From Tubiluchus corallicola (lineage: Eukaryota > Priapulida > Priapulimorpha > Priapulimorphida > Tubiluchidae): DNA of 31,145 nt. The position numbers were made by a program, and so were the translations under genes. This document shows, one piece after another, positions 1 through 8,147 of the stretch. The DNA lies in assembly GCA_030141605.1 (NCBI GenBank), contig JAQGDQ010002451.1, forward strand, positions 1-31,145. Reading direction: 5' to 3'. How positions within the stretch are numbered: position 1 is the stretch's first letter; every line of letters starts with the position of its first letter. The notes under the pieces are model-generated. The model did not search any database. It saw only the letters and a list, made by a program, of their open reading frames with translations, and was not told the DNA's origin.

Positions 1-1188
1 CATATAACAGGCACACCTACTAAACTCAACTTTAATCTCAGTGCAAAAACTGAAAAAGGAACAGATATATATATTCCTCTCTTTTCAGAAAAAGCAACCG
101 CAGAAACAAGTTTCATAACATTTATTCAAGCACCAGAACAAACACCAGAACAAAACACTATCAACTTCGCGGGTATAAATCTAAATTTTGATTTAAAAAT
201 GACACCTAGTGCCAAAGTAAACCTCATAATAGACCCTGAAACACAAAGCGAAATAAAAGGAACAGGCAATGGAGATCTAAAATTATTAATCACACCCACA
301 GAAGGATTTAATATGTACGGAGACTACGATATATCCAAAGGAGACTATATTTTTTCATTTGAAAACATAGTAAAAAAGAAGTTTTCCATAGAATATGGAG
401 GAACCATAAAGTGGGATGGAGACCCGTTCAGGTCAGACATAGAACTAACAGCCAATTACCGACTACGAGCCAACCCCTACATTTTGGCTCCAGAAATAAT
501 AAAAACCAATAAGAAAGTTCCCGTTAATCTTGGAATACAAATTACTGAAAAGCTCCCCAACCCTAACATAGCGTTTATCATAGACCTACCCAATGCTGAC
601 GACAATACCAGAGCTTTATTTCAAAACTACCTTGCAGAACCAGAAGAACTAAATAGGCAGGCACTATCATTACTGTTACTAAACACTTTCTATACAGAAA
701 GTAGCAATGAGAGCACTAGTGGTAACATAGGATCTATCACTACAATGGAACTACTCGCCGTCCAACTCAGCAGCTGGCTCTCAAGCACAAGTGACAGGTT
801 TGATGTAGGGGTAAGTTATACTCCCAAGCAATATGAGCAAGACAAAGAAGACATAGAAGTAGAAATATCAACACAAATACTCAATGAGAGAATTCAAATA
901 AGTGGAAGTGCAGGCACAAAAAATAATCAACAAGAAGAAGAAAATACCCTTACAGGAGACGTAGATGTAGTCATAGACATAAATGAGAAAGGAAACCTAA
1001 AACTCAAAGCATATTCACACTCCAATGACAATTTAAATGAAGAAACATCCCCCACTACGCAAGGAGTGGGAATAACATACACCAAAGAGTTTGACACATT
1101 TGGGGAGCTTTTCCAATCGTATTGGAAGAGAGTAGGGAAATTATTCCACAAAGAAACCAAAGACACAACTGCAATAAAAACACCTTAA
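1..1188 (+). CDS. tamB: TamB-like translocation/assembly protein, C-terminal part (5' end outside window)
   Basis: The reading frame is open from base 1, so this is the 3' end of a longer gene, with about 395 codons visible and a TAA stop. The sequence matches the C-terminal TamB (DUF490) domain: a repetitive beta-strand pattern of alternating polar and hydrophobic residues, and the run G-D-Y-x-I-S-K-G-D-Y-I-F-S-F-E-N followed by K-K-F-S-I-E-Y-G-G-T-I-K-W-D-G-D-P, which is the family's hallmark. TamB proteins span the periplasm from the inner membrane and take part in outer-membrane protein assembly or lipid transport; that role is family knowledge, not shown here. It converges with lspA. The last 20 or so residues are basic and hydrophilic. 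No frameshift is seen. Confidence is high for the family and low for the exact substrate. Confidence 0.85.
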   Translation, partial: HITGTPTKLNFNLSAKTEKGTDIYIPLFSEKATAETSFITFIQAPEQTPEQNTINFAGINLNFDLKMTPSAKVNLIIDPETQSEIKGTGNGDLKLLITPTEGFNMYGDYDISKGDYIFSFENIVKKKFSIEYGGTIKWDGDPFRSDIELTANYRLRANPYILAPEIIKTNKKVPVNLGIQITEKLPNPNIAFIIDLPNADDNTRALFQNYLAEPEELNRQALSLLLLNTFYTESSNESTSGNIGSITTMELLAVQLSSWLSSTSDRFDVGVSYTPKQYEQDKEDIEVEISTQILNERIQISGSAGTKNNQQEEENTLTGDVDVVIDINEKGNLKLKAYSHSNDNLNEETSPTTQGVGITYTKEFDTFGELFQSYWKRVGKLFHKETKDTTAIKTP

Positions 1189-1206
1189 AAAAAACCCAAG
1201 CCTCAT

Positions 1207-1242
1207 TAAAAAAAGAACAAAAACAGGCAACCAATTTACCTG
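1207..1242 (-). terminator. Rho-independent terminator of the ileS–dksA–lspA operon
   Basis: On the minus strand, about 35 bases past the lspA stop, there is a 7-bp stem CAGGTAA / TTGCCTG (one G-U pair, loop of 5) at 1224-1242. It is followed by a T-rich run at 1207-1223. On the plus strand the same stem carries a C·A mismatch and no T-run follows, so it works best for the minus-strand operon. Confidence 0.7.
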
Positions 1243-1276
1243 CCCCTGAGAGCTAATAAAAACACTAGAGAATGTA

Positions 1277-1897
1277 CTAACGAAGAGATTCTTTGAAAAA
1301 TCTTTTCTGGAAAATAAGAATAATAAAAACACCTACTGTAATACAAGAATCAGCTATATTAAACACGGGACGAAAGAAAATAAACGACTCTCCTCCCCAA
1401 AAAGGCACCCAATTAGGGAGAACAGTAGTTATCAAAGGGAAATACAGCATATCCACCACCCTGCCAAACAAAAATGGAGCATATCCACCCCCTTCCGGTA
1501 AAAGCACCGAAACTTCTGCTGGCCAATAGCCACTTTCATTAAATATCAGCCCATAAAACATTCCGTCAATCATATTACCTACAGCCCCTCCCAATATTAA
1601 AGACAAGGAGGCAATAAATCCAAAATGAGCGTCTTTTTTAATATTCAAATACAAATAATAAGTAATTCCTAAAATTGCTAAAATCCTAAGAACACTTAAA
1701 AGTAGCTTGCCTGTATCACCCCCAAATTCAAACCCAAAAGCCATCCCATTATTTTCAGTAAAATATATTAAAAACCAATCACCCAAAACCTTATGACTTT
1801 CCCCCAAATACATAGTAGTTTTAACCCAAATCTTACTGGCTTGATCTACTAAAACCACCAAAACTATTATCAACCAAGATTTCACAACAATAGACAT
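1277..1897 (-). CDS. lspA: Lipoprotein signal peptidase (signal peptidase II)
   Basis: This inner-membrane aspartyl protease cleaves signal peptides of prolipoproteins after lipidation of the lipobox cysteine. Its 206 residues hold four hydrophobic segments, D-Q-A-S-K at 18-22, E-N-N-G-M-A-F-G at 48-55, G-N-M-I-D at 107-111, V-V-D at 147-149 and F-N-I-A-D-S at 179-184. D149 and D183 are the expected catalytic pair. It is longer than the roughly 160-residue E. coli enzyme because of inserts between about 116-145 and 155-177, which is common in Bacteroidota. It is the last gene of an operon, 11 bases after the DksA-like gene. Its products are visible in the same window: SusD, GH5, GH3 and the 25500 protein all carry lipoboxes. 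Identity is very secure. Confidence 0.96.
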   Translation of the reverse strand: MSIVVKSWLIIVLVVLVDQASKIWVKTTMYLGESHKVLGDWFLIYFTENNGMAFGFEFGGDTGKLLLSVLRILAILGITYYLYLNIKKDAHFGFIASLSLILGGAVGNMIDGMFYGLIFNESGYWPAEVSVLLPEGGGYAPFLFGRVVDMLYFPLITTVLPNWVPFWGGESFIFFRPVFNIADSCITVGVFIILIFQKRFFKESLR

Positions 1898-1908
1898 AAG
1901 AAAACTAT

Positions 1909-2301
1909 TTACATAAACTTATTTCCTATCCTGTTTTCTTTAGCTTCAACGCTTAAAGTAGTATGAGGAACAGCCCTTAGTCTTTCTTTTGAAATTAACT
2001 TACCCGTAGCACGACAAACGCCATATGTTCTATTCTCAATTCTTACAAGAGCTGCTTGCAAATGCTGAATAAATTTCTGTTGCCTACCTGCAAGACGGCC
2101 TGTTTCCTCTTTAGATAGGACATTCGCTCCTTCTTCCATTATCTTAAAAGAAGGCGAGGTATCCTTATCATTATTACCTGCTCCTTGATCCATAGATGAT
2201 TTTAACTCTTCAAAATCTTTTTGTGCTTTGTCTAGTTTTTTTTGAATAATCTCTTTAAACTCTTGAAGCTCTTGATTTGAATATTTATTTTTCTCCGTCA
2301 T
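1909..2301 (-). CDS. DksA/TraR-family regulator lacking most zinc ligands
   Basis: A 130-residue protein with an N-terminal helical hairpin (about 8-35), a linker, and a C-terminal zinc-finger-like module with the conserved R-L-x-A-x-P core at 107-112. DksA-family proteins insert a coiled coil into the RNA polymerase secondary channel and tune transcription, often together with ppGpp. Here the four ligand positions read C96, T99, S117 and A120, so three of the four cysteines are missing and zinc binding is unlikely. This loss is usual among Bacteroidota homologues, as far as I recall. I chose the ATG at 2301 because the protein then begins M-T-E-K-N-K-Y-S, as relatives do. A GTG at 2343, overlapping the ileS stop by one base, would add 14 residues. 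It lies between ileS and lspA in one operon. Confidence 0.88.
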   Translation of the reverse strand: MTEKNKYSNQELQEFKEIIQKKLDKAQKDFEELKSSMDQGAGNNDKDTSPSFKIMEEGANVLSKEETGRLAGRQQKFIQHLQAALVRIENRTYGVCRATGKLISKERLRAVPHTTLSVEAKENRIGNKFM

Positions 2302-2342
2302 AACAATCTGTTTTTTTAATAAATTAATTATATCTTTCCCCA

Positions 2343-5300
2343 CTATACTCTTTCAATATTTAAAAGTGTTTTCACCCCTTTATCTATTTCTACCTCCTTG
2401 CCCTCTAATCTATCCACCAATGCCAACTCCTCTGCCAAGGTTTGGGAACTAATATAATCTTTATGCTTTTCTACAGCTCTATCTATATCACTATGTCTTT
2501 GCACCTTTATGTATATTTTGTCCGTAACATCGTACCCCTGCTCTTTTCTCATATTTTGAATTCTATTCACAAATTCACGGGCAATCCCCTCGTTTTTCAA
2601 ATCATCAGTAATATTTACATCCAAAGCTGTAGTTATAGCCCCCTCATTAGCAACCAACCATCCCTCAATGTCCTTGGAAACTATTTCAACATCCTCCAAA
2701 GATAACGAAATATTTTTATTACCAACGTTTATATTATGTGTTTTATTTTGTTCAAATCTAAAAATCTCTTCTTGATTTATTTTAGAAATAGCTGCCGTTA
2801 CTTCTTTCATCAGCTTACCATACTTAGGCCCTAGCACCTTAAAATTAGGTTTAATCTCCTTTACCAATACACTACTAGCATCATTTATGTACTCAATTTC
2901 CTTGACATTCACTTCCGCCAAAATAATACCTTTCACCGCTTCTATTTTTTCCTCTGTAATTTCATTATTCACAGGAATAATAACCTTACTCAAAGGCTGT
3001 CTCACCTTAATTTTCACTTTCCTACGCAAACTCAAAACCATAGAAGACACCTTTTGAGCAATACTCATTCGCTCTTCCAAATTCTTATCTACAACCCCCT
3101 CATCAACCTTGGGAAAACTTGCTAAATGCACGGAATTTTCACCGCTCAAATCGCCGTACAACTCATCAGTATAGAAAGGAGCAATAGGAGAAGACAACAA
3201 GGCTACAATTTCTAAGCATTTATGCAAAGTTTGATAAGCCGAAATCTTATCTTTGGTATAATCACCAATCCAATATCGTTTCCTACTCAACCGTACATAC
3301 CAATTGCTCAAATCTTCAATTACAAATCTCTGAATAGCACGCCCTGCCCTTGTAGGTTCATAATTGCCGTAATGCTCGCCTACTTCCCTAATCAACGTAT
3401 TTAACAATGAAATAATCCATCTATCAATTTCAGGCCTATTCTTATAACTTATTTCTTCATCCTTATTCTCAAATCCATCTACATTAGCATACAAAGCAAA
3501 GAAAGAATAAGTATTATACAGGGTGCCAAAAAACTTACGTTTCACCTCATCCACTCCCTCAATATCAAACTTTTGGTTCTCCCAAGGCTGAGCATTTGTA
3601 ATCATATACCATCGCACAGTATCAGCACCATACTCCTCAATGGTTTCAAAAGGATCAATAGCATTCCCTAAGCGTTTAGACATCTTATTTCCCCCTTTGT
3701 CTAGTACCAAGCCGTTAGAAATAATATTCTTAAATGCTACACTGTCGAAAAGCATAGTCGCTAAGGTATGCAAGGTAAAAAACCAACCACGGGTTTGGTC
3801 AACCCCCTCTGCAATAAAATCAGCTGGAAATTTATTTTTTAATCTCTCCTCATTCTCAAAAGGATAATGCATTTGAGCATAAGGCATAGCACCAGAATCG
3901 AACCACACATCAATTAAAGCACGCTCTCTCTTCATTTCTTTTCCATCTGGCGATATCAAGATAATATCATCTACAAATGGGCGATGTAAATCTATTGTTT
4001 CATAGTTTTGCGTAGAAAAATCATTCACTACAAACTTTTCTAATGGATTATTTTTCATTACACCTGCCTCTACTGCTTTCTCTACTTCCGTCTTCAACTC
4101 CTCAATAGAACCAATACATATTTGTTCTTTTTTATCTTCAGTAGTCCAAACAGGCAAAGGTGTCCCCCAAAAACGCGAACGAGACAAGTTCCAATCTTGC
4201 AAATTCTCGAGCCATTTTGCAAACCTACCACTGCCTGTCGATTGTGGTTTCCAATTAATAGTTTCATTCAACTTTACCAACTTGTCTCTAAACGCAGTAG
4301 TTTTTACAAACCAAGAATCCAAAGGGTAGTACAAAACTGGCTTATCCGTTCGCCAACAATGTGGATACGAATGAACATATTTTTCTACTTTGAAAGCTTT
4401 ATTCTCCTTTTTCAGATTAACTGCAATACTTATATCTACTGTCTCATCTTTGTCTGTTAGCAGGGGGTCGTAAGCATTTTTCACATATCTACTTGACAGA
4501 TACCCGCAGTCCTCAACAAATTTCCCTTGTTTATCTACCAATAACAATGAACCCAAGCCATTCTCTTTCGCTACACGGTAATCATCTGCTCCAAACGAAG
4601 GAGCAATATGCACCACACCAGTTCCATCTTCCGTAGTTACAAAATCGCCCACTACCACTTTAAAAGCATCTCCCTCCTTAGGTTGTTGAAAAGGCATTAG
4701 TTGTTCATATCTCACACCTACCAAATCTTTCCCTTTATACTCATCCAACACTTTGTAAGGGGCAGTCTTATCCCCCTTTTTATAATCTTTTAAAACAAGG
4801 TTCTTGTTCTTTTCAGGGAAATACTTAGCCATCAAGTCCTTAGCCAGAACAACCGTAATAGGCTCACCTGTATACACATTAAAGGTTCTTACCCTCACAT
4901 AAGCAATACCCTTGCCTACTGCCAAAGCTGTATTAGAAGGTAAAGTCCAAGGCGTAGTTGTCCAAGCCAAAAAGTAAAGGTCAGTATCTACTCCCTCAAA
5001 TAATTTTTCTGATGTCTTGTCTTTCACTACCTTAAACTGTGCTACAATAGTAGTATCAGTAACATCGCGATAACATCCCGGCTGATTCAACTCGTGTGTG
5101 CTAAGTCCCGTACCGGCTGCTGGCGAATAAGGTTGAATGGAATATCCTTTGTAGAGCAAACCTTTTTCATACAGCCGTTGCAATAAATGCCACAAAGTCT
5201 CAATATACTTGTTTTCATAAGTAATATAAGGCTCTTCCATATTCACCCAATATCCCATCTCTTCCGTCAGCTTTGCCCAGAGGTCAGTATATTTCATCAC

Positions 5301-5672
5301 CTCCCTTCTGCACTCATCATTATACTCTTTAACAGAAATCTTCTCTCCAATATCCTCTTTTGTGATGCCCAGCTTTTTTTCCACTGCCAACTCCACAGGC
5401 AGCCCGTGAGTATCCCATCCTGCCTTGCGCTCCACCAAATAGCCTTGCAAAGTCTTATACCTACATACCACATCTTTAATAGTACGAGCCATTACGTGAT
5501 GAATGCCCGGCACACCATTAGCAGAAGGTGGCCCTTCAAAAAACACAAAAGGTTCACAGCCTTTCCTTAACTCCAAGCTCTGCTCAAAAGTATTCTCCTC
5601 TTTCCATCTCTGCAAAACCTTTTTATTTATATCTGCAAGGCTTAAACCCTTATATTCAGGAAACTTACTCAT
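2343..5672 (-). CDS. ileS: Isoleucyl-tRNA synthetase, type 2-like, with GxHH in place of HxGH
   Basis: This cytoplasmic class I synthetase charges tRNA-Ile. It is 1109 residues long. The N-terminal Rossmann part carries the first signature as P-G-I-H-H at 55-59. A CP1 editing domain follows, with T-T-T-P-W-T-L-P-S-N at 238-247 and G-T-G-V-V-H-I-A-P at 350-358. The second signature K-M-S-K-R is at 663-667, followed by an anticodon-binding helical domain and a long C-terminal extension. K-M-S-K-R and the length point to the type 2 (eukaryote-like) branch, which generally tolerates mupirocin. The first signature has H and G swapped relative to HxGH (see findings). It is the first gene of a minus-strand operon, with the DksA-like gene and lspA behind it. 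The ATG at 5672 lies about 35 bases from a strong promoter match. Confidence 0.96.
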   Translation of the reverse strand: MSKFPEYKGLSLADINKKVLQRWKEENTFEQSLELRKGCEPFVFFEGPPSANGVPGIHHVMARTIKDVVCRYKTLQGYLVERKAGWDTHGLPVELAVEKKLGITKEDIGEKISVKEYNDECRREVMKYTDLWAKLTEEMGYWVNMEEPYITYENKYIETLWHLLQRLYEKGLLYKGYSIQPYSPAAGTGLSTHELNQPGCYRDVTDTTIVAQFKVVKDKTSEKLFEGVDTDLYFLAWTTTPWTLPSNTALAVGKGIAYVRVRTFNVYTGEPITVVLAKDLMAKYFPEKNKNLVLKDYKKGDKTAPYKVLDEYKGKDLVGVRYEQLMPFQQPKEGDAFKVVVGDFVTTEDGTGVVHIAPSFGADDYRVAKENGLGSLLLVDKQGKFVEDCGYLSSRYVKNAYDPLLTDKDETVDISIAVNLKKENKAFKVEKYVHSYPHCWRTDKPVLYYPLDSWFVKTTAFRDKLVKLNETINWKPQSTGSGRFAKWLENLQDWNLSRSRFWGTPLPVWTTEDKKEQICIGSIEELKTEVEKAVEAGVMKNNPLEKFVVNDFSTQNYETIDLHRPFVDDIILISPDGKEMKRERALIDVWFDSGAMPYAQMHYPFENEERLKNKFPADFIAEGVDQTRGWFFTLHTLATMLFDSVAFKNIISNGLVLDKGGNKMSKRLGNAIDPFETIEEYGADTVRWYMITNAQPWENQKFDIEGVDEVKRKFFGTLYNTYSFFALYANVDGFENKDEEISYKNRPEIDRWIISLLNTLIREVGEHYGNYEPTRAGRAIQRFVIEDLSNWYVRLSRKRYWIGDYTKDKISAYQTLHKCLEIVALLSSPIAPFYTDELYGDLSGENSVHLASFPKVDEGVVDKNLEERMSIAQKVSSMVLSLRRKVKIKVRQPLSKVIIPVNNEITEEKIEAVKGIILAEVNVKEIEYINDASSVLVKEIKPNFKVLGPKYGKLMKEVTAAISKINQEEIFRFEQNKTHNINVGNKNISLSLEDVEIVSKDIEGWLVANEGAITTALDVNITDDLKNEGIAREFVNRIQNMRKEQGYDVTDKIYIKVQRHSDIDRAVEKHKDYISSQTLAEELALVDRLEGKEVEIDKGVKTLLNIERV

Positions 5673-5707
5673 TTTATCTATCTAAATAATTGCTTTTAAT
5701 AAGATTA

Positions 5708-5738
5708 CAAAATTAGTCTTTTTTAACTGAAAAAGCAA
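5708..5738 (-). promoter_or_regulatory. Promoter of the ileS operon
   Basis: Read on the minus strand, TTG (5736-5738), a 20-base spacer and TAATTTTG (5708-5715) match the Bacteroidota primary sigma consensus TTG-N19-21-TAnnTTTG exactly. The -7 element lies 35 bases before the ileS ATG, giving a leader of about 30 bases with no room for a long riboswitch. Confidence 0.75.
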
Positions 5739-5884
5739 TAGAACGAGCAGAATGGTAAGTTACATTTTCTTATTTAGATATAGCAATAATTTCTTCCCAC
5801 AACTGCCCTTTCCTTATTAAACTGTCTTGTGCTTAATGTTCTTGAATTTATAAGAAGAAAAATATACTATAATCTCCACAAACC

Positions 5885-7969
5885 TCAATCAAAGAACATC
5901 CAAGAAACTCCAAATTTAAACCTTCTTTGCTGCAAAGGATAATGAGGTGAGGTAAAAAAATCTCTTGATAAAAAATTATCAAATATCATATGTTCATATA
6001 AAAAAAATATTTTCGCTCTTTTCAGCATAAAATCAAGATAAGCACTAAAAATAGGGTAGTTTCCATACTTGCTATCTTGCTGTAAATGAAATACTCCCAA
6101 TGCAGGATTATACTTTTGTGCATAAAACTCTGTATTATAATAAACTTCTGAACCTAATTGAAAAGGTAAAACTTTGTTAAATAAAATATTTCTATAATAC
6201 ACCGTTCCATAATATGACAATTCTGGGAGAGGTAGTATATTAGGAGAATTCGTATATTGATACACAGCCTTATTGTCAAAATAGAGGTTTTTAAACTTAA
6301 ATAATTTTCTCAATGAAAATGCAAATACATTAATAGTAGAATTATCTTGAACGGGCAGAGCTTCTAAGTCGTAATACATATAATTATTAATTGTAGCAGC
6401 ATCAATACCCAGCCTCAAATTCTGCTTAGGCTTGTTGAAAGCAAAAGAAAATCGGGTTTCTTTTTGATGTTTAAAATTATTCTCCCATTTGAAATAAGTA
6501 GAAAAGTAATTTTGATAATAATAGTCAGGTATTTCGCTTGAATAAGACACCTTAGCCGTTACAAAAGAAGTGTCTTGTTGTCCAAAAATACTATAATCAC
6601 CCTGTACCTCAAAGTCAATATTATTCTTTTTGTAACCTGCTAAATAATATTCTCCAGAAACTGTCAAACCCACTCGTGAATCAAAATTTGTATTAGCCCA
6701 AAAACCTACTGAAAAATTATCTTGCATAGGATCAATATAGGCAGTATCTATATACGGAACAGTACTTACCAAAACGTTTATAGTATCCGGAGGAACTTGT
6801 GTTTCATCCAAAACATAAGAAGTGTCTTGTTTTGTAGTCCAAACAGGATTGAGGTGTGAATATTTCTGTAATTGATAGGACATAAAAAACTTGCTGGCAA
6901 ATTTTAATTTTTGCACCTTACTTTCTAAAAGCTCTATAAACAAAATATTTTCTAGGTCTTTATAGTTAATGGAATCAAGTACTTTATCTTGATTGGGTCT
7001 ATACAGGTTCTTATATATTCCATCAGAGTTACTCTGTTCGTCAAACAAATAAGTAGTAGGTGCATTGTTCTCCGCATAATTTTTGCTATATCTTCCATAC
7101 GTTAAAGTATGTCCTATGTAAATAAAATATTCTCTATTAAACAAGTTGTCTGTATAAGCTGTATCCTCTGTTATTAGTTTTCCTTTGTCCACAGCTATTC
7201 TTTGGTTGAGTACTATATTTTGAGTTTCAAAATTAGTTTCGACACCAGTACCAAACTTCACAGGAACATTCAATGGTTTGGAAAAATCACCCGCTCCCGT
7301 ATTCATCGTTGGGTTTCTTATATTATCTTCATCTACCACACCTGCATTTTCTTGTTGTTCTACTTTTGACCACCCCAAATACAGATGTCCTTTATATCTT
7401 CTTTTCAAATAAGAAGTAGACATATCAAAAGTTCTATTTTTAGTTTTCTGGTTCTGATATTGTCCAATAGCAGTCCAAAGGTCATAATTAAATGTAACAT
7501 TCCAGAACGGATTAATATTTTGAGAGTGAACCACTTCAACTTTACTTTCCTGATTATTTCTATCCCCTGCTTGCACATAGTATAAATTAGTGTAAGGGGT
7601 AGTTGTATTATAATATAGTTGATCGTTAGGCGAACTCCAATATATCTCCCAAGGATGAAAAAATATAAACTCTGAATTATACTCTCTATTAAAATAGATA
7701 TTAGAAAGGCTTGCTGAGCCGGGATTTCCAAGATAATTGTTAGAAATACTCTTCTGATACAAAGGATTATAGTTATGAACATTCAAAAACGAAGTATCCA
7801 AATCGACAGAGACAATACGTAAAAAGTTATCTTCTAACTTCCAAGTATGACGTTGATGAGCCGTAGTTGTATCTACCTCACCCCCCCTTGCATTCCACTT
7901 CCTCTGCTGTGATAAGGCTTGAGATATAACTACAAAACATAAAAATACTATAAAAATCGTCCTCTTCAT
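5885..7969 (-). CDS. Putative outer-membrane beta-barrel porin (Porin_10-like)
   Basis: A 694-residue secreted protein. I start it at the ATG at 7969, which gives a clean signal peptide (M-K-R-T-I-F-I-V-F-L-C-F-V-V-I-S-Q-A-L-S). The upstream ATG at 8011 would bury that signal behind 14 residues. The mature part is rich in aromatic residues and alternating-hydrophobic strands with many Tyr/Asn turns, has no TonB box or plug, and ends in W-M-F-F-D, close to the aromatic end expected for barrels. This fits the 'putative porin' family common in Bacteroidota. The transported solute is unknown. It is divergent from pheT and has its own transcription unit. Confidence is good for barrel and localisation, moderate for the family name. 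Confidence 0.75.
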   Translation of the reverse strand: MKRTIFIVFLCFVVISQALSQQRKWNARGGEVDTTTAHQRHTWKLEDNFLRIVSVDLDTSFLNVHNYNPLYQKSISNNYLGNPGSASLSNIYFNREYNSEFIFFHPWEIYWSSPNDQLYYNTTTPYTNLYYVQAGDRNNQESKVEVVHSQNINPFWNVTFNYDLWTAIGQYQNQKTKNRTFDMSTSYLKRRYKGHLYLGWSKVEQQENAGVVDEDNIRNPTMNTGAGDFSKPLNVPVKFGTGVETNFETQNIVLNQRIAVDKGKLITEDTAYTDNLFNREYFIYIGHTLTYGRYSKNYAENNAPTTYLFDEQSNSDGIYKNLYRPNQDKVLDSINYKDLENILFIELLESKVQKLKFASKFFMSYQLQKYSHLNPVWTTKQDTSYVLDETQVPPDTINVLVSTVPYIDTAYIDPMQDNFSVGFWANTNFDSRVGLTVSGEYYLAGYKKNNIDFEVQGDYSIFGQQDTSFVTAKVSYSSEIPDYYYQNYFSTYFKWENNFKHQKETRFSFAFNKPKQNLRLGIDAATINNYMYYDLEALPVQDNSTINVFAFSLRKLFKFKNLYFDNKAVYQYTNSPNILPLPELSYYGTVYYRNILFNKVLPFQLGSEVYYNTEFYAQKYNPALGVFHLQQDSKYGNYPIFSAYLDFMLKRAKIFFLYEHMIFDNFLSRDFFTSPHYPLQQRRFKFGVSWMFFD

Positions 7970-8114
7970 CAAGGACAAAATTATAAAAATAAAGGACACA
8001 ACAGATGGCAATTGTCAATAGAAAATCTAAAAAATGCAAAAGCAGGAAATAAACTCTATATAATCAAAAAATATTACTTGTGATTCTCAACTCTCCTTTT
8101 TTAACTCTTTTTAC

Positions 8115-8122
8115 TACCTTTG
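8115..8122 (+). promoter_or_regulatory. Candidate -7 element upstream of pheT
   Basis: TACCTTTG matches TAnnTTTG exactly and lies 25 bases before the pheT ATG. No convincing TTG is found 19-21 bases upstream (the region is C/T-rich), so only half of the consensus is present. The same octamer serves the tRNA-Leu promoter at 23823. Confidence 0.45.
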
Positions 8123-8147
8123 TACTTAAAAATAGACATATTTTGTA

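Noticed and set aside
2302-2343. GTG start of the DksA-like gene overlapping the ileS stop
   Set aside because: The extra 14 residues are not typical of the family, whose members begin near the ATG at 2301.
7976-7983. TAATTTTG on the minus strand just upstream of the porin start
   Set aside because: It matches the -7 consensus, but it would leave a leader of only a few bases, and the possible TTG elements are at spacers of 15 or 25, so it is probably chance.
7970-8011. Longer porin start at 8011
   Set aside because: It places 14 residues before a complete signal peptide that starts at the next ATG.
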